Translations under genes and position numbers: made by a program
In this document: piece after piece, positions 63,541 to 64,000 of the stretch
Numbering within the stretch: position 1 is the stretch's first letter
Layout of the letters: the number at the start of each line of letters is the position of its first letter
Origin: Hydractinia symbiolongicarpus
Taxonomy: Eukaryota > Cnidaria > Hydrozoa > Anthoathecata > Hydractiniidae
Assembly (NCBI RefSeq): GCF_029227915.1
Contig: NC_079880.1
Coordinates: forward strand, 4,094,001 to 4,158,000
Reading direction: 5' to 3'
Length of the DNA stretch: 64,000 nucleotides
The notes under the pieces: model-generated
Seen by the model: the letters and a program-made list of their open reading frames with translations, nothing else
What the model was told of the DNA's origin: nothing
The model's database searches: none

Positions 63541-64000
63541 CCTGTGAGTAAACTCATTTCCAGAACGATTTTTTAAATTATTATTTCACCACTAAAGCCC
63601 ATGAGACTTGTAGTATTTAAAAATATTTTCATTTTTGATGAGACGCTGAATAAAAGAAGTTTAATCGCTGGCAAACGAAAACCCGCGACTTTCCGTAAAT
63701 CCCGGACTCAGCCCGTATAGTCAAAAGTATACAAAGAAAGTACCCAGGGTGTAAACTCATTTCCCGAACTATTTTTAAAATTATTATTTCACCACTAAAG
63801 CCCATGAGACTTGTAGTATTTAAAAATATTTTCATTTTTGATGAGACGCTGAATAAAAGAAGTTTAATCGCCGGCAAACGAAAACCCGCGACTTCCCGTA
63901 AATCCCGGACTCAGCCCGTATAGTCAAAAGTATACAAAGAAAGTACCCAGGGAGTAAACTCATTTCCCGAACGATTTTTTAAATTATTTTTTCACCACTA
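63541..64000 (+). repeat. Right end of the window, still satellite
   Basis: Two further monomers of the TATTTAAAAATATT type (63,601 and 63,804) with CGCTGGC and CCGAACTATTTTTAAAA variants, then a monomer cut by the window edge. No flank is reached. Confidence 0.9.

Larger units (their letters stand above)
1..64000 (+). repeat. Satellite DNA array, 203-bp monomer, fills the window
   Basis: Seen directly: the motif ATGAGACTTGTAG (or ATAAGACTTGTAG) recurs every 202-203 bp from 169 to the right end, for example at 169, 372, 574, 777 and 979. All copies followed are in the same orientation. Over 169-18,199 the mean spacing is about 202.6 bp. One-base indels account for most length differences, such as CCCGG versus CCCGGG. 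Consensus order from that motif: an AT-rich dyad (17-38), a second ATGAGAC (38-44), AATAAA (49-54), a GC-rich core (63-115), GTATAC (127-132), GAGTAAACTC (149-158) and T-tracts (172-189). ATTTCCCG occurs twice per monomer, 71 bp apart. Known: long homogeneous arrays of this kind form eukaryotic centromeric or pericentromeric heterochromatin. Inferred: the window lies inside a larger array, since neither end shows a flank. Species and satellite family are not recognised. Confidence 0.98.

Noticed and set aside
141-63877. About fifty open frames of 61-120 codons on both strands with very similar proteins
   Set aside because: They recur once per monomer, on both strands at the same place, and change with each one-base indel. 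The longer ones just cross a monomer boundary by chance. There is no start context, codon bias or conserved frame, so none is annotated as a gene.
1-64000. CRISPR array or bacterial repeat region
   Set aside because: The spacing unit is itself repeated. There are no unique spacers between short constant repeats, no cas genes, and the 203-bp monomer is continuous.
1-64000. Transposon or retroelement insertion
   Set aside because: No stretch departs from the monomer. I saw no terminal repeats, target duplications or coding remnants. All irregularities are deletions, partial duplications or whole-monomer changes.

Overview
The whole 64 kb window is one uninterrupted head-to-tail array of a satellite DNA with a monomer of about 203 bp (most copies are 202 or 203 bp). 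From the monomer spacing I estimate about 315 copies. All copies I followed lie in the same orientation. I found no gene, RNA gene, transposon, CRISPR array, unique spacer or change of strand. The array runs off both ends, because base 1 falls at monomer position 38 and the last base falls inside a monomer. Short open frames on both strands (up to 120 codons) are by-products of the repeat: they recur once per monomer and shift frame between copies because 203 is not a multiple of three.

This organisation is typical of eukaryotic centromeric or pericentromeric heterochromatin assembled from long reads. I do not recognise the family and cannot name the host. By hand count the consensus is about 38% G+C. 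It carries about 12 CpG where about 7 are expected, so CpG is not depleted on average. Each monomer has a GC-rich core (roughly positions 63-115 when counting from the ATGAGACTTGTAG motif) flanked by A/T-rich tracts, plus several short dyad symmetries.

Layout: (1) 1-2,400, a five-monomer unit of 1,015 bp, twice plus a partial copy. (2) 2,400-5,570, nested duplications marked by a 36-bp deletion allele and a 53-bp partial duplication. (3) 5,570-22,730, three tandem copies of a roughly 27-28-monomer super-unit (5.5-5.7 kb), with a 1,417-bp tandem duplication inside the first. (4) 22,730-35,340, a mosaic of 1,010-, 1,213- and 6,071-bp duplications sharing a distinctive variant monomer. (5) From about 35,340 the variant composition changes to monomers with AAGCCC, GGTGT and a TATTTAAAAATATT head. 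Duplications there are 1,015, 1,421 and 2,025 bp. (6) 47,480-62,700, two tandem copies of a 7.5-7.7 kb super-unit that itself contains a nine-monomer (1,826 bp) higher-order repeat. (7) 62,700-64,000, the continuing array with a 406-bp dimer duplication.

The window therefore holds a layered higher-order repeat structure: monomer, ancestral dimer alternation, 5-10-monomer units, then 27-38-monomer super-units. Several sharp junctions look like recent unequal exchange. Breakpoints are good only to about 50 bp, because they fall in stretches shared by both partners. Identities are judgements by eye, not computed alignments.
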